A stretch of DNA of 64,000 bases from Alloalcanivorax xiamenensis (GCF_009846745.1 NZ_AQPF01000004.1:1-64000), one strand, 5' to 3'. Positions 1 through 9,160 are shown, numbered from the stretch's first letter. Program-made: numbers and translations. The notes: generated by a model from the letters alone, not told the origin.

Positions 1-60
1 CTGGCAAGCGAATCGCCAACGGCCCAGGACACGCTATGAATACGTCCCTGTACGCTAGGG
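1..60. repeat. possible dispersed intergenic repeat (left edge)
   Basis: The stretch around 30-56 (cacgctatgaatacgtccct) looks to me like a short intergenic sequence that recurs in marine gammaproteobacterial genomes. I cannot confirm this without a search, and only one copy is visible here. Between it and the gene at 224 I see no further feature. Confidence 0.2.
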
Positions 61-223
61 TTTGGCCATCCGTGGGCAAACACGATCCTGGAACGCCCTG
101 ACCGGCAGCACTCCCCGAATACTGAGACGCTCGGCTACGAAGCCCTCCGCTAGAAAGCCCCCCATCCATCAATCCTTTCCCCGTACGAAGACAGTGAGCG
201 GTGGCCATGCTGTAATAGCCGCC

Positions 224-595
224 ATGATCAAGATTCTGTTGTGGCGAACACTGGCCTTGCTGACTCTGGCACTGGGCATGGTCGGCGTGGTGGTGCCCGG
301 TCTGCCCACGGTGCCGTTTCTGCTGCTGGCGGCCTGGGCTGGCACGCACGGTTGGCCGCGCCTGGAGCACTGGTTGCTGAACCACCCCCGCTACGGCTTC
401 TCGATCCGGCAGTGGCGTGAACATGGCGCGGTATCCCGTCGCGCCAAGGTCGCGGCGACATTGATGATGGCGCTGAGCGTGGTGCTGATCACGCTGTCGG
501 CGGCGCCTCCACTGGTGAAGTTCAGCGTGCCCGCCTTTCTGTGCGTGACCTTGATCTGGCTGTGGAAACGGCCGGAACCGGGCGGTCACGGATGA
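224..595 (+). CDS. DUF454 (YbaN-like) inner-membrane protein
   Basis: A 123-residue membrane protein of the DUF454/YbaN family, whose function is unknown. Visible features are a hydrophobic N-terminal helix (residues about 4-30) with the family pattern G-x-V-V-P-G-L-P-T-x-P-F, a middle part with the W-L-x-x-H-P-x-x-G motif (LLNHPRYG), and a second hydrophobic stretch near the C-terminus. The frame is open further upstream to 62. I chose the ATG at 224 because the hydrophobic family core begins immediately there and the upstream residues are low-complexity and charged. There is no obvious operon partner; the next gene starts 87 bases later with its own ribosome binding site. Confidence 0.8.
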   Translation: MIKILLWRTLALLTLALGMVGVVVPGLPTVPFLLLAAWAGTHGWPRLEHWLLNHPRYGFSIRQWREHGAVSRRAKVAATLMMALSVVLITLSAAPPLVKFSVPAFLCVTLIWLWKRPEPGGHG

Positions 596-682
596 ATGGG
601 GAGTCACAAATAATCGTTTACCGCACCGGCGTCGTGGCTAAACTGACCGCCTTTCACACGGTCAGCAATTGGGAGACAGACC

Positions 683-2458
683 ATGGCGATCTACAAGGCT
701 CCTTTGGAAGACATGCGTTTCGTGCTTAACGACGTGTTTCAGGCGGAACATCTCTGGTCTTCCTTGCCCCCTATCTCCGAAGTGACCCGCGATCTTTCCG
801 ACGCCGTGCTCGAAGAAGCCGGCAAGATGGTGGAGAACCTGCTGTTTCCGCTGAACCGTGACGGTGACGAGGAAGGCTGTCACTTCGAGGACGGTGTCGT
901 CACCACGCCAAAAGGCTTCAAGGACGCGTTCAAAACCTACGCTGAAAACGGCTGGACCGCGTTCTCCGGCAATCCGGAATTCGGCGGGCAGGGTATGCCG
1001 AAATCCCTGGCGGTGCTGTTCGAGGAAATGATGCACAGCGCCAACTCCTCCTTCGCGCTGTACCCGGCGCTGACCAACGGCGCCACCCTGTGTCTGGACG
1101 CCCATGCCAGCGACGAGTTGAAACAGGCATACCTGCCCAAGCTGTACAGCGGCGAATGGGCCGGCACCATGTGTCTGACCGAACCGCACTGCGGCACTGA
1201 CCTGGGCATTCTGCGCACCAAGGCGGTGCCTCAGGACGACGGTTCCTACCAAATCAGCGGGACCAAGATTTTCATTACCGGCGGCGAGCACGACATGGTG
1301 GATAACATCATCCATCTGGTGCTGGCGAAGCTGCCGGACGCCCCGGCCGGTTCCAAGGGCATTTCCCTGTTCCTGGTGCCGAAGTTCCTGCCGGATGCCG
1401 AGGGGAATCCTGGTGAGCGCAATGGTGTCGCCGCCGGCTCCATCGAGCACAAGATGGGCATCAAGGGGTCCGCCACCTGCGTAATGAATTTTGACAGCGC
1501 CAAGGGCTGGCTGGTTGGTGAAATCAACCAGGGGCTGGCGTGCATGTTCACCATGATGAACTACGAGCGTCTGTCCATCGGTATCCAGGGACTGGGCTTG
1601 GGGGAAGCCAGTTACCAGAGCGCGGTGGATTATGCCCGTGAGCGTATTCAGGGCCGCGCCGCCACCGGCGCCGCCAACCCGGACGGCGCCGCCGATCCGA
1701 TCATCGTGCACGGCGATGTGCGCCGTATGCTGATGACCATGCGCGCGCTCAATGAAGGCGGCCGCGCCTTGTCCGCGTACGTTGGCATCCAACTGGATCT
1801 GGTGAAGTTTTCCGAGGACGAGGAAGTACGCCGCAAGGCGGCGGATCGCGTGGCTCTGTTGACGCCGGTGGCGAAAGCATTTTTTACCGATCGAGGTTTT
1901 GAAACCACGGTGTTGGGCCAGCAGGTGTTTGGCGGTCACGGCTACATCCGCGAATGGGGCATGGAACAGTTCGTGCGCGATTGCCGAATCTCGCAAATCT
2001 ATGAGGGTACCAACGGCATTCAGGCGCTGGATCTGGCCGGTCGTAAAGTCACCCGCAACGGTGGCCGTTACGTGGAGTCGTTCCTGGCGGAAGTGCGTCA
2101 TTGGATCGAAGAAAATGGCCAGGAAGCCGGCCTGGACGGTGTGCGTGAGCCGCTGGTCGCCGCGGTGGATCGTTTGCAGGTGGCCACCGAGGAATTGCTG
2201 CGCCAGGCGGGGGATAATCCGGATGCGGTCAACGCCAGCGCGGTGGAATATCTGGATCTGTTCGGTTACGTCACCTACGCCTGGCTGTGGGCGATGATGA
2301 TGGTCAATGCCGCCGGGCGTGATGACGACTTCGGCCGCGCCAAGATGATCACCGGACGGTTTTACTTCGAGCGTCTGCTGCCGCGCGGCGAAGCCCTGGC
2401 GCGGCAATTGAAGGCCGGTGCCGAAACCATGATGAGCCTCGACGCCGATTTGTTTTAA
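683..2458 (+). CDS. acyl-CoA dehydrogenase, large DmdC-like subfamily
   Basis: A 591-residue flavoenzyme that oxidises an acyl-CoA to the 2-enoyl-CoA. It has the layout of the roughly 600-residue subfamily annotated as DmdC or acyl-CoA dehydrogenase with an extra C-terminal domain: a long N-terminal helical part, the FAD-contact segment CLTEPHCGTDLG (about 173-184), GTKIFITGGEHD (about 193-204), and near 432-455 the stretch CRISQIYEGTNGIQALDLAG, which carries the probable catalytic Glu. The C-terminal 120 residues are the additional helical domain. Good ribosome binding site (gggaga) 8 bases before the ATG. The substrate cannot be told from sequence; medium- or long-chain beta-oxidation is as likely as methylmercaptopropionyl-CoA. 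Confidence 0.93.
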   Translation: MAIYKAPLEDMRFVLNDVFQAEHLWSSLPPISEVTRDLSDAVLEEAGKMVENLLFPLNRDGDEEGCHFEDGVVTTPKGFKDAFKTYAENGWTAFSGNPEFGGQGMPKSLAVLFEEMMHSANSSFALYPALTNGATLCLDAHASDELKQAYLPKLYSGEWAGTMCLTEPHCGTDLGILRTKAVPQDDGSYQISGTKIFITGGEHDMVDNIIHLVLAKLPDAPAGSKGISLFLVPKFLPDAEGNPGERNGVAAGSIEHKMGIKGSATCVMNFDSAKGWLVGEINQGLACMFTMMNYERLSIGIQGLGLGEASYQSAVDYARERIQGRAATGAANPDGAADPIIVHGDVRRMLMTMRALNEGGRALSAYVGIQLDLVKFSEDEEVRRKAADRVALLTPVAKAFFTDRGFETTVLGQQVFGGHGYIREWGMEQFVRDCRISQIYEGTNGIQALDLAGRKVTRNGGRYVESFLAEVRHWIEENGQEAGLDGVREPLVAAVDRLQVATEELLRQAGDNPDAVNASAVEYLDLFGYVTYAWLWAMMMVNAAGRDDDFGRAKMITGRFYFERLLPRGEALARQLKAGAETMMSLDADLF

Positions 2459-2500
2459 GCCGTGGGCAGTCTGTTGATCCTGGAGAGATGAATTCGCGCC

Positions 2501-2574
2501 GTATTCGCTGCTAAATCAGCTTCCCACATAGGCATTGCGAAGCCGCCGTGGGAAGCTGCCTTGGCAGCGAATAC
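2501..2574. repeat. REP-type palindromic repeat pair, copy 1
   Basis: Two inverted arms, 2501-2527 and 2548-2574, of about 27 bases with a few mismatches, around a 20-base loop. The right arm reads gtgggaagctgccttggcag then cgaatac. The same unit occurs at 13488-13556, 29269-29346 and 62194-62264, with a single arm at 31195-31222. It resembles Pseudomonas REP elements (GTGGGAGCGGCCTTGGCCGCGAA type). Confidence 0.8.
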
Positions 2575-2580
2575 CCGTAC

Positions 2581-2678
2581 GTCATCCCGGGTTTGTCCCG
2601 GGATCTCGTGACGCCGGCAGTGCCTCCATCAAGGCCACGATAAACTGAGCGGGATCCCGGATCGGTGTCCGGGATGAC
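2581..2678. repeat. GTCATCCCGG-type inverted repeat element, copy 1
   Basis: The element starts gtcatcccgg (2581-2590) and ends with the reverse complement ccgggatgac (2669-2678), with inner copies of cccggga and gggatcccgg. Related elements occur at 3831-3912 and 31017-31188. It lies directly after REP copy 1 and fills the gap between the convergent acyl-CoA dehydrogenase and phosphopantetheinyl transferase genes. Confidence 0.65.
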
Positions 2679-2686
2679 GGTACGGG

Positions 2687-3379
2687 TCAAACCCGCGCCA
2701 CCAGAATCCAGCTGAGCACCCCGCCGTGCTGTTCCCGCCACTGATAGTCCAGTGCCACACCGGTGCGCCACTCATCCGATAAGGTACTGCGCAACACGAT
2801 ACGGTGCTCGTCCAGCAGTGCCGCGTCCTGGAAATAAAAGCGTTGGCCGGTGAGCGGATAAAGCGCTTTGAACAACGCCTCCTTCACCGAGAACGTGAGT
2901 GAAACGCGGCGTGCCTGTTGTTCCTGATCCAGGTCCGACAGCGCCTCGATCTCCGCTTCCGTCAGCAACTGATCGCGCAGCTTCAGCGCCCGTTGCGGGG
3001 TGATCCACGCTTCCGCGTCCAGACCGACCCCGCGCCAGAGCGTGCGATCAGCCACCAGAGCCGCTGCCCGGCCCTGAGCGTGGGTGATGGCACCGCATAC
3101 CGCCTGTGGCCAGATCGGTGCCCGATCCTCCCCGTAGCCGGGCAGGGCGGGTTCGCGGGTGATGGCTTCGATGGCCGCTCTGGCGCAGCATCGTCCCGCC
3201 AGATATTCGGCCAGACGCTTCTCCACCGCGCCTTGCAGGGATGCCGGCAGCGGCACTGCCTGATGCTCGAAATCTTCCAGCCGGATCCGTTCCGGATAAT
3301 AGCCGCCGCTGGCCAGACAGAGGCCGTCTTCCCAGTGCTCTAGTTGAACAGGATCCAGGCTGGACACGGATTCGGGCAT
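2687..3379 (-). CDS. 4'-phosphopantetheinyl transferase (Sfp/EntD type)
   Basis: A 230-residue enzyme that moves the phosphopantetheine arm from CoA to a serine of carrier proteins. The superfamily signatures are present: H100 in GAITHAQG, the Mg-binding motif GVGLDAE (117-123) and F-S-x-K-E-A-x-F-K (FSVKEALFK, 163-171). The layout matches the EntD-like bacterial subgroup, with a Cys/Ala-rich segment before the H motif. No carrier-protein or synthase gene is in the window, so its client (fatty acid, polyketide or siderophore synthase) is unknown. The gene is convergent with the acyl-CoA dehydrogenase, across two repeat elements. Confidence 0.9.
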   Translation of the reverse strand: MPESVSSLDPVQLEHWEDGLCLASGGYYPERIRLEDFEHQAVPLPASLQGAVEKRLAEYLAGRCCARAAIEAITREPALPGYGEDRAPIWPQAVCGAITHAQGRAAALVADRTLWRGVGLDAEAWITPQRALKLRDQLLTEAEIEALSDLDQEQQARRVSLTFSVKEALFKALYPLTGQRFYFQDAALLDEHRIVLRSTLSDEWRTGVALDYQWREQHGGVLSWILVARV

Positions 3380-3442
3380 AACACGGCGCTCGCTGACGGG
3401 GCCTTTATACTGGCGTCTGCCAGCGATGTCGGCAAGTCGGGA

Positions 3443-3769
3443 TCAACGCGGCGGGCGTTGCGGCTTGACGCCACTTCCCAGCGCGTTGCCCATACGATTG
3501 CGCAATGCCGACTGACTGAACTGTCCGCTCTGATTGGGCGGCAGGCGAGTGACGTCGGCGGAGTCCAGCGCCGGGCTATCCCGCCTGGCCGCCTTGGGAA
3601 GGGCCGTCGGCATCATCTTCCGCTGCAGGCAGTCGTAGGGCAGGGCGCGATGGCCGTTGACTTCCACTTCCACGCAGGAGGGCTCATCGGCCCCGGGCGC
3701 GGGAGCTTCCGCCGCTTGCAGAGCCGGTGTCATCATTAGCAGCCATCCCATGCGTATCCAGTGCTTCAT
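3443..3769 (-). CDS. small exported protein of unknown function
   Basis: A 108-residue protein I do not recognise. The start at 3769 gives a clean signal peptide (MKHWIRMGWLLMMTPALQAA) followed by an alanine/proline-rich stretch, two cysteines about 20 residues apart (possibly a disulfide) and a basic, disordered-looking tail. The frame is open upstream to 3835, but those residues run into a repeat element and lack signal-peptide character. It ends 63 bases before the phosphopantetheinyl transferase start on the same strand, so the two may be co-transcribed. Confidence 0.6.
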   Translation of the reverse strand: MKHWIRMGWLLMMTPALQAAEAPAPGADEPSCVEVEVNGHRALPYDCLQRKMMPTALPKAARRDSPALDSADVTRLPPNQSGQFSQSALRNRMGNALGSGVKPQRPPR

Positions 3770-4266
3770 GTCGTTTCCGTTTTTTATCGGTGCATGTGCC
3801 TGCGGCCAGGGAAGCTCTGAACAATACCGCGTCATCCCGGGCCTGACCCGGGAGCTCTCTCTGGAGGGCCACCACTTCGTAGTGGGAGATGACGGATCAA
3901 GTCCGGCATGACGTTTTCCTGGGCTCCCCCAGGAGAATGAAAACGAAGTGGTTTTTCAGTGAATTTTTCATGACCGGCGTCCTGTTCTCCACTGTTTCTC
4001 CCCATTGCCGCGCCATCACCGCTCCGGCGCCGCCTGAGCGTCTTTCCCACCTCACCGGTCCGCGCTTTTTTTGCTGTAGCAACGCGGTCTTTCCGTGAAT
4101 TTTTGGTGACAACAGTTCGGTTCCGACGGACTCCCGACATCTAGAGAGTGTTAACTGGATCACCGTATTTGCCGCGGTGTCTTTCGGGGTTGTGGTTCGT
4201 GGTTACCAGAGTTTTCCACGGTGATGCTGGCCACCGGTCCATGTATGTGTTTGCAGAGTCGAGTCA
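3770..4266. other. intergenic region upstream of the TPS locus
   Basis: About 500 bases between divergent genes. It holds the repeat element at 3831-3912. The rest (3913-4266) has no convincing ORF, tRNA or palindrome that I can see. It is somewhat richer in A/T than its surroundings and probably contains the promoter of the gene at 4267, but I could not pick out a reliable -35/-10 pair. Confidence 0.5.
3831..3912. repeat. GTCATCCCGG-type repeat element, copy 2
   Basis: Begins gtcatcccgggcctgacccg at 3831 and ends ggcatgac at 3912. The right part (ggatcaagtccggcatgac) matches the right part of the element at 31017-31188 closely, so the two share ancestry. Confidence 0.6.
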
Positions 4267-5922
4267 ATGCGTGACGCCAATAGAATGAGCGGAATGTCCT
4301 GTTTTTGGGGGGGAGTGTTTGTGGCAGCCATGACGATGACATCGGCACTTCACGCTCAACAAGGTGCCGCCGCCGAGGAGGCGCGGATGGCGCCCGGGGT
4401 GGAGCCAGCCGAGGCCGCGCCGGAGGAAGTGCCGGGAACGGTGACCATCAACGAGTACGTCGTGCGTGGCAACACGGTTCTGGAAGCGCGCGACATCGAG
4501 AAGGCGGTGTACCCCTTTCTCGGCCCGGAACGAAGCCTGGAAGACATTCAGAGCGCGCAAAAAGCTCTGCAAAAGGTTTATCAGGACAAAGGGTATCAAT
4601 CCGTTTACGTGGAACTGCCGGAGCAGCGGGTCAGCGGCGGCGTGGTCTATCTGCAGGTGATCGAAGTCACCGTGGGCCGGGTGCGCGTGGTCGGCGCCGA
4701 ATACCATTCGCCGCTGAAAATCCGCGAGGAAGTGACGGCACTGCGGGAAGGCGTGGTGCCCAATTTCGAACTGGTGCAGGAAGACCTGACCAAGGTGAAC
4801 CGCACCGGCAAGCGGCAGGTGATGCCAGTGGTCAAGGAAGGCGCCATTCCCGGCACCATGGATGTGGATCTGGCCGTCGAGGACCAGACGCCCTGGAACG
4901 GCAGCCTGACATTGAACAACGATTACAGCGCCGATACCGAAAAACTGCGCACCATCGCCACCCTCGGGCATTCCAACCTGTGGCAACGGGGACACAGTAT
5001 GTCCCTGACGCTGTTCACCGCGCCGGAGAATACCGATAACGCCGAGGTCTGGTCGTTGAGTTACGGCATGCCGCTGTCCGAGCGCTGGTCCCTGCGTTTC
5101 TCCGGTTATACCTCCGACAGCGACGTCAACACCGTGGGCGGCACCAGCGTGCTGGGGCAAGGGAGTTCTTACGGCGTTTCCGCCACCTACAACATTCCGT
5201 TCGACGGCACCTGGGGACATTCCTTCTCACTCGGTGTTGATTTCAAGGACTTCGACGAGTCACTGGAATTCGGCGATGCCGAGGACACCATCCCGCTGAA
5301 ATACGCGCCTTTTACCTTTGGCTATAACGGCTACTACTACACCGAAAAGAATCAGGGCTCGATCAATCTGACTCTGGTAACCGCCACCAATGAGTTTCCC
5401 GGCAACAGCAGCGGCTGGGAGGAGTTCGATTACAAACGTTACCGGGCCAAACCGGACTTCGCCGTGATCAAGGCCGAGGCCAGCAACGAGAGGCTGTTGG
5501 GCGAGTGGGGGCTGGCGACAAAAGTAAGCGCGCAAATGGCGTCCGGTTCCCTGGTTTCCAACGAGCAATTCGCGGTGGGGGGCGCCGGCACGGTTCGGGG
5601 TTATCTGTCCGCGGAGCAATCCGCCGATGACGGTGTGCTGGCCAGTATTGAGCTGCGTACACCTTCCATTGCTGAGTGGCTGGGGTCGCCCTGGAGTCTG
5701 GTGCGCGCCCATGTGTTCGGCGAGGGCGCCCATCTGACACTGCAAAACCCGTTGCCGGAACAGGACGACGAATTCGATCTGGCCAGTGTCGGTGTCGGTC
5801 TGCGAGCGGAAATCGGTGCCTGGTTGAGCGGGCGGCTGGATCTGGGGTACCCGCTCACTGATGGGGAAAACACGGAAAAACACGACCCCAGAGTGCATTT
5901 CAGTATTACCGCCAGTTTCTGA
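4267..5922 (+). CDS. TPS outer-membrane transporter, FhaC/ShlB family (PdtB-like)
   Basis: A 551-residue TpsB protein that would export the giant adhesin encoded at 16157 across the outer membrane. After a signal peptide (ending near SALHA, residue 30) there is a POTRA-type region (about 60-210; TINEYVVRGNTVLEARDIEK marks its first strand-helix) and then a 16-strand-type beta-barrel. The conserved L6 loop motif is visible as GAGTVRGYLS (about 440-449), the VRGY signature of Omp85/TpsB proteins, and the chain ends in an aromatic residue (VHFSITASF) as outer-membrane barrels do. ATG at 4267 with only a weak ribosome binding site; an ATG at 4288 is an alternative. First gene of the TPS cluster, 59 bases before the ExbB fusion gene. 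Confidence 0.93.
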   Translation: MRDANRMSGMSCFWGGVFVAAMTMTSALHAQQGAAAEEARMAPGVEPAEAAPEEVPGTVTINEYVVRGNTVLEARDIEKAVYPFLGPERSLEDIQSAQKALQKVYQDKGYQSVYVELPEQRVSGGVVYLQVIEVTVGRVRVVGAEYHSPLKIREEVTALREGVVPNFELVQEDLTKVNRTGKRQVMPVVKEGAIPGTMDVDLAVEDQTPWNGSLTLNNDYSADTEKLRTIATLGHSNLWQRGHSMSLTLFTAPENTDNAEVWSLSYGMPLSERWSLRFSGYTSDSDVNTVGGTSVLGQGSSYGVSATYNIPFDGTWGHSFSLGVDFKDFDESLEFGDAEDTIPLKYAPFTFGYNGYYYTEKNQGSINLTLVTATNEFPGNSSGWEEFDYKRYRAKPDFAVIKAEASNERLLGEWGLATKVSAQMASGSLVSNEQFAVGGAGTVRGYLSAEQSADDGVLASIELRTPSIAEWLGSPWSLVRAHVFGEGAHLTLQNPLPEQDDEFDLASVGVGLRAEIGAWLSGRLDLGYPLTDGENTEKHDPRVHFSITASF

Positions 5923-5981
5923 ACAGAACCAGGGGTGTCCCCAAGGGCGTCCAAACAGCTTGTTTTTCGGAGTGTCTGATC

Positions 5982-7874
5982 ATGCAACAACGCCTGCTGA
6001 TTTTTCTCATATCCTGCCTGGGTGCGCTGTTGCCCACCCTGGCCCATGCCTGGTGGCAAGACGATTGGAGTTACCGCAAGCAAATCACCATCGATACCTC
6101 GCCCCAGGGCGCGGCCATCGATCAGCGGGTCGGCCGGGTACCGCTGCTGGTACGTCTGCATACCGGTAACTTCGGTTTTCAGGACGTCCAGGAAAACGGC
6201 TCGGATCTGCGCTTTGTGGCGGCGGACGATCAAACCGTTCTCAATCACCAGATTGAAAGCTTCGACGCGCTGCTGGGCGTGGCCTACGTCTGGGTGGACG
6301 TGCCGGCGCTGGAAGCCGGGTCCAGCCAGGATATCTGGATGTACTACGGCAATCCCGACGCGCCGGCCACCAGCAATGGCCAAGCGGTGTTCGATGCCGA
6401 TTACACCCTGGTCTATCACTTTGACCAGGCGCCCGGCGCACCGGCCCGTGACGCCACCGCCTACGGCAACAATTCCAGTAACACCGTGGCGCAAAGCGTC
6501 ACCGGAGTGATCGGCCAGGCCGCCGCCTTTGCCGGTGGCGAACCGCTGATGGTGGAAGCCGCGCCGGTCCTGGCGACGCCAGCCGCCGGTCAGTTTTCCT
6601 TCAGCGCCTGGGTGCGTGCCGATCAGAGTGCCAATGAACAGTTGATCTATGCCCGCCGTGACGCCGGTAATTCGCTGTTGATCGGCATCAACGCCGGCCA
6701 GCCCTTTGTTGAGGTCAATGGTCAGAGAACGGCGCCAGCGCAACCGCTGGCATCCGGTCAGTGGCAGCATCTGGCGGTGACCGCCGATGGGCGGCAAGTG
6801 GCGTTGTACGTGAATGGCCGCCAGATCAGCAGCTTGCCGGTGGCACTGCCGCCGCTGGCCACCGCCATCGCCTTGGGGGGCGATATTCCCGGTTACGCGC
6901 CCGCCGAGCCCGTTGCGGAAGAAACCGCGAGTGAAGGGGAGGATGTCGCTACCACTACACCGGCGGCGGTGCCGTCCCGCTACTTCAATGGCGCTCTGGA
7001 TGAAGTGCGGATTTCCAAGCAGGCCCGGCCGGCGTCTCTGTTGATGGCGGATTACCAGGCCCAGGGCTCCGAGTCGCGGTTGGTGGTATTTGGCGTCGAC
7101 GAAGAGCAGTCCGGATTCGGCTTCGGTGCTCTCGGATTCTTGCTCAGCGCGGTGCCCATCGACGCCTGGGTCATCATCGGGATTCTGGTGATCATGATGA
7201 TCCAGACCTGGTTCGTCATGTACCGGAAGTTTCGCCATAGCCGCCGGGTGGACGAGGCCAATGGCCGTTTCCGCGACGAGTTCGCCCAGGTCGGCACGCA
7301 ACTGGAAAAACTCGCGGACAGCCCCGAATTGGAGCGGGAACTGGAGCACTCATCGCTGTGGCGGTTGTACCAAGTGGCGGTGCATGAGTTGCGTCTGCGG
7401 CGTGCCCAGGGCGCCGATACTTCCAGCATTTCCTCGGAAACCCTGGAAGCGATCCGCGCTTCCATGGACGCCGTTCGTACCCAGCAGAATCGCGAGCTGA
7501 GTTCCCGTCTCGGTGTGCTCTCCAACGCCATCGCCGGCGGCCCCTACATCGGCCTGCTGGGTACGGTGATGGGCATCATGGTGGTGTTTCTCGGTACCGC
7601 CATGGCCGGGGACGTGAACATCAACGCGGTGGCGCCGGGTATGGCCGCCGCTCTGTTGGCCACCGCCATGGGGTTGTTCGTGGCGATCCCGGCGCTGTTT
7701 GCCTACAACCGCATCAACGGCCGTAACCGCGATATCAGTTCCGATATGCGCGTGTTCCTGGACGAATTCGTCACCCGCCTGGCCGAGATTCATGGCGCCG
7801 GGCAGCGGCCGCCGCAGCCGGCGCAGGCCGGTCATGCCGTGCGCCATGGCATCTCTCAAAGTCCGGTGGTGTAA
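5982..7874 (+). CDS. DUF2341-LamG-ExbB/TolQ fusion protein
   Basis: A 630-residue protein joining a periplasmic sensor or binding part to a proton channel. A signal peptide (to about residue 23) is followed by a DUF2341 domain (about 25-130; WWQDDWSYRKQITIDTS) and a LamG/concanavalin-like beta-sandwich (about 150-350; FSFSAWVRADQSANEQLIYA). A first membrane helix (about 385-405) leads to the MotA/TolQ/ExbB domain (about 410-600), with GGPYIGLLGTVMGIMVVFLG and the third helix APGMAAALLATAMGLFVAIP. ExbB proteins normally lack the two N-terminal domains. With the ExbD and TonB genes that follow (11-base and about 30-base gaps) it should form a dedicated energy-transducing complex of the inner membrane serving the outer-membrane parts of this locus. 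The ligand of the lectin-like domain is unknown. Confidence 0.9.
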   Translation: MQQRLLIFLISCLGALLPTLAHAWWQDDWSYRKQITIDTSPQGAAIDQRVGRVPLLVRLHTGNFGFQDVQENGSDLRFVAADDQTVLNHQIESFDALLGVAYVWVDVPALEAGSSQDIWMYYGNPDAPATSNGQAVFDADYTLVYHFDQAPGAPARDATAYGNNSSNTVAQSVTGVIGQAAAFAGGEPLMVEAAPVLATPAAGQFSFSAWVRADQSANEQLIYARRDAGNSLLIGINAGQPFVEVNGQRTAPAQPLASGQWQHLAVTADGRQVALYVNGRQISSLPVALPPLATAIALGGDIPGYAPAEPVAEETASEGEDVATTTPAAVPSRYFNGALDEVRISKQARPASLLMADYQAQGSESRLVVFGVDEEQSGFGFGALGFLLSAVPIDAWVIIGILVIMMIQTWFVMYRKFRHSRRVDEANGRFRDEFAQVGTQLEKLADSPELERELEHSSLWRLYQVAVHELRLRRAQGADTSSISSETLEAIRASMDAVRTQQNRELSSRLGVLSNAIAGGPYIGLLGTVMGIMVVFLGTAMAGDVNINAVAPGMAAALLATAMGLFVAIPALFAYNRINGRNRDISSDMRVFLDEFVTRLAEIHGAGQRPPQPAQAGHAVRHGISQSPVV

Positions 7875-7885
7875 GGAGAACAACG

Positions 7886-8311
7886 ATGGCTTCGGTAAGA
7901 ACCTCGATGGACGACGATGAAATGGACGGACCGGTGGACGGCATCAATATCACGCCGCTGGTGGATGTGCTCATGGTGGTACTGGTGATGTTCATCCTCA
8001 CCGCCACGGCGCAGATCGCGGGCATCAAGGTGGATCTGCCCAAGGCCAGCTCCTCGGTGTCGCTGTCCGAATCCAAGACCAAGGCCATTTCGGTGAACAA
8101 CGACGGACAGGTGTTTCTCGATGCCTACCCGGTGACGCTCGCTGAACTGGAGGATCGGTTGCGTACCGAGAAAGCCATGAACCCCGGCTTTCCGGTGATC
8201 GTGCGCGGGGACGCCGCGGTGCAATACCAAAAAGTGGTGCAAGTGCTGGATGTGCTGCGGCGTCTGGATCTCAACCAGGTCGGTCTGGTGACCGGCAAGC
8301 CGCCACAGTGA
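7886..8311 (+). CDS. ExbD/TolR family biopolymer transport protein
   Basis: A 141-residue inner-membrane protein with the family pattern: a short cytoplasmic N-terminus, the helix INITPLVDVLMVVLVMFILT with the proton-carrying Asp (D27, in PLVDV), and a periplasmic domain of about 95 residues. Ribosome binding site aaggag 7 bases before the ATG. It partners the ExbB fusion protein upstream and the TonB-like protein downstream. Confidence 0.95.
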   Translation: MASVRTSMDDDEMDGPVDGINITPLVDVLMVVLVMFILTATAQIAGIKVDLPKASSSVSLSESKTKAISVNNDGQVFLDAYPVTLAELEDRLRTEKAMNPGFPVIVRGDAAVQYQKVVQVLDVLRRLDLNQVGLVTGKPPQ

Positions 8312-8340
8312 TCGATGATAACCGGATAACAGGAAAGACC

Positions 8341-9099
8341 ATGTCGTTGCAGTCACCTCAATCGCGGGATTCCGGAGCCTCCTCTCGTAAACGGCAATCC
8401 GCGTTGGCGAGCAAGGCATCCCGTGACAAGCGCGGGCCGATGACCTATGTGCGCCTGGCCGTCGGCGCGGTGGTGTTGATCGTGCTGGGTTGGCTGATCT
8501 GGCAGTGGGCCAACGATATGAGCGGTGTGCGCCGGCAGGTGCCGCAGGAGCCGATGCTGGTGCCGCTGCCACCACCGCCACCGGAGCCGGAACCGGAGGA
8601 AATGAAGGAGCCGGAACCAGAGCCCGAGCCGGAGGAGATCGTCGAGCCGGAACCGGATCCCACGCCGGTGGAAGAACCGACGCCGGAGGAACCGCCTTCG
8701 CCGTCGGACGATTTGTCCGAGGCCATGCAGATCGATGGTGAAGCCCAGGCCGGCACCGATGCCTTCAATATCGGCGCCGGCAGCGGCGGCGGCATGGCCG
8801 GTTCCGGCACTGGCCGGGTCGGCAACGCCACCTACGGCCAGTACCTCTCCTACGCCTTTCAGCGGGCGCTGCGCGAGGAGCCGTCGATCCGTCATCTGAG
8901 TTACCGGATACAGATCAATCTCTGGCTTAACGAAGCCGGCCAGATCACCCGGGTGCAATTACTCAAGTCCAGTGGTGACCCGGATACGGACGACAAAGTG
9001 ATCGCCGCCGTGCGTGCCATCCCGGCGCTGGATCAAAAGCCGCCGAAGTCGATGACACTGCCGGTGAAAGTGGCTTTGCAAGGGCGGCGTCCGGGCTGA
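8341..9099 (+). CDS. TonB-family energy transducer
   Basis: A 252-residue protein with a basic N-terminus, one membrane helix (about 40-58, VGAVVLIVLGWLIWQW), a Pro/Glu-rich periplasmic spacer (about 75-125, repeated P-E-P-E) and a TonB C-terminal domain (about 165-250) with the family fold pattern INLWLNEAGQITRVQLLKSS. The ATG at 8341 has aggaaag just before it; a GTG at 8308 overlapping the exbD stop is the alternative start. It completes the ExbB-ExbD-TonB set. The C-terminal domain closely resembles that of the STN protein at 15122-15877. Confidence 0.9.
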   Translation: MSLQSPQSRDSGASSRKRQSALASKASRDKRGPMTYVRLAVGAVVLIVLGWLIWQWANDMSGVRRQVPQEPMLVPLPPPPPEPEPEEMKEPEPEPEPEEIVEPEPDPTPVEEPTPEEPPSPSDDLSEAMQIDGEAQAGTDAFNIGAGSGGGMAGSGTGRVGNATYGQYLSYAFQRALREEPSIRHLSYRIQINLWLNEAGQITRVQLLKSSGDPDTDDKVIAAVRAIPALDQKPPKSMTLPVKVALQGRRPG

Positions 9100-9160
9100 C
9101 CGGGACCGAAACCAACCAGACCCAAGAATCGAGACGAACCGTTTCAGGAGCAATAAAGCA

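Noticed and set aside
662..2407. 581-codon open frame antisense to the acyl-CoA dehydrogenase
   Set aside because: Codon-position shadow of a high-GC gene; His/Gly/Gln-rich sequence with no family look, and the sense strand is a clear enzyme.
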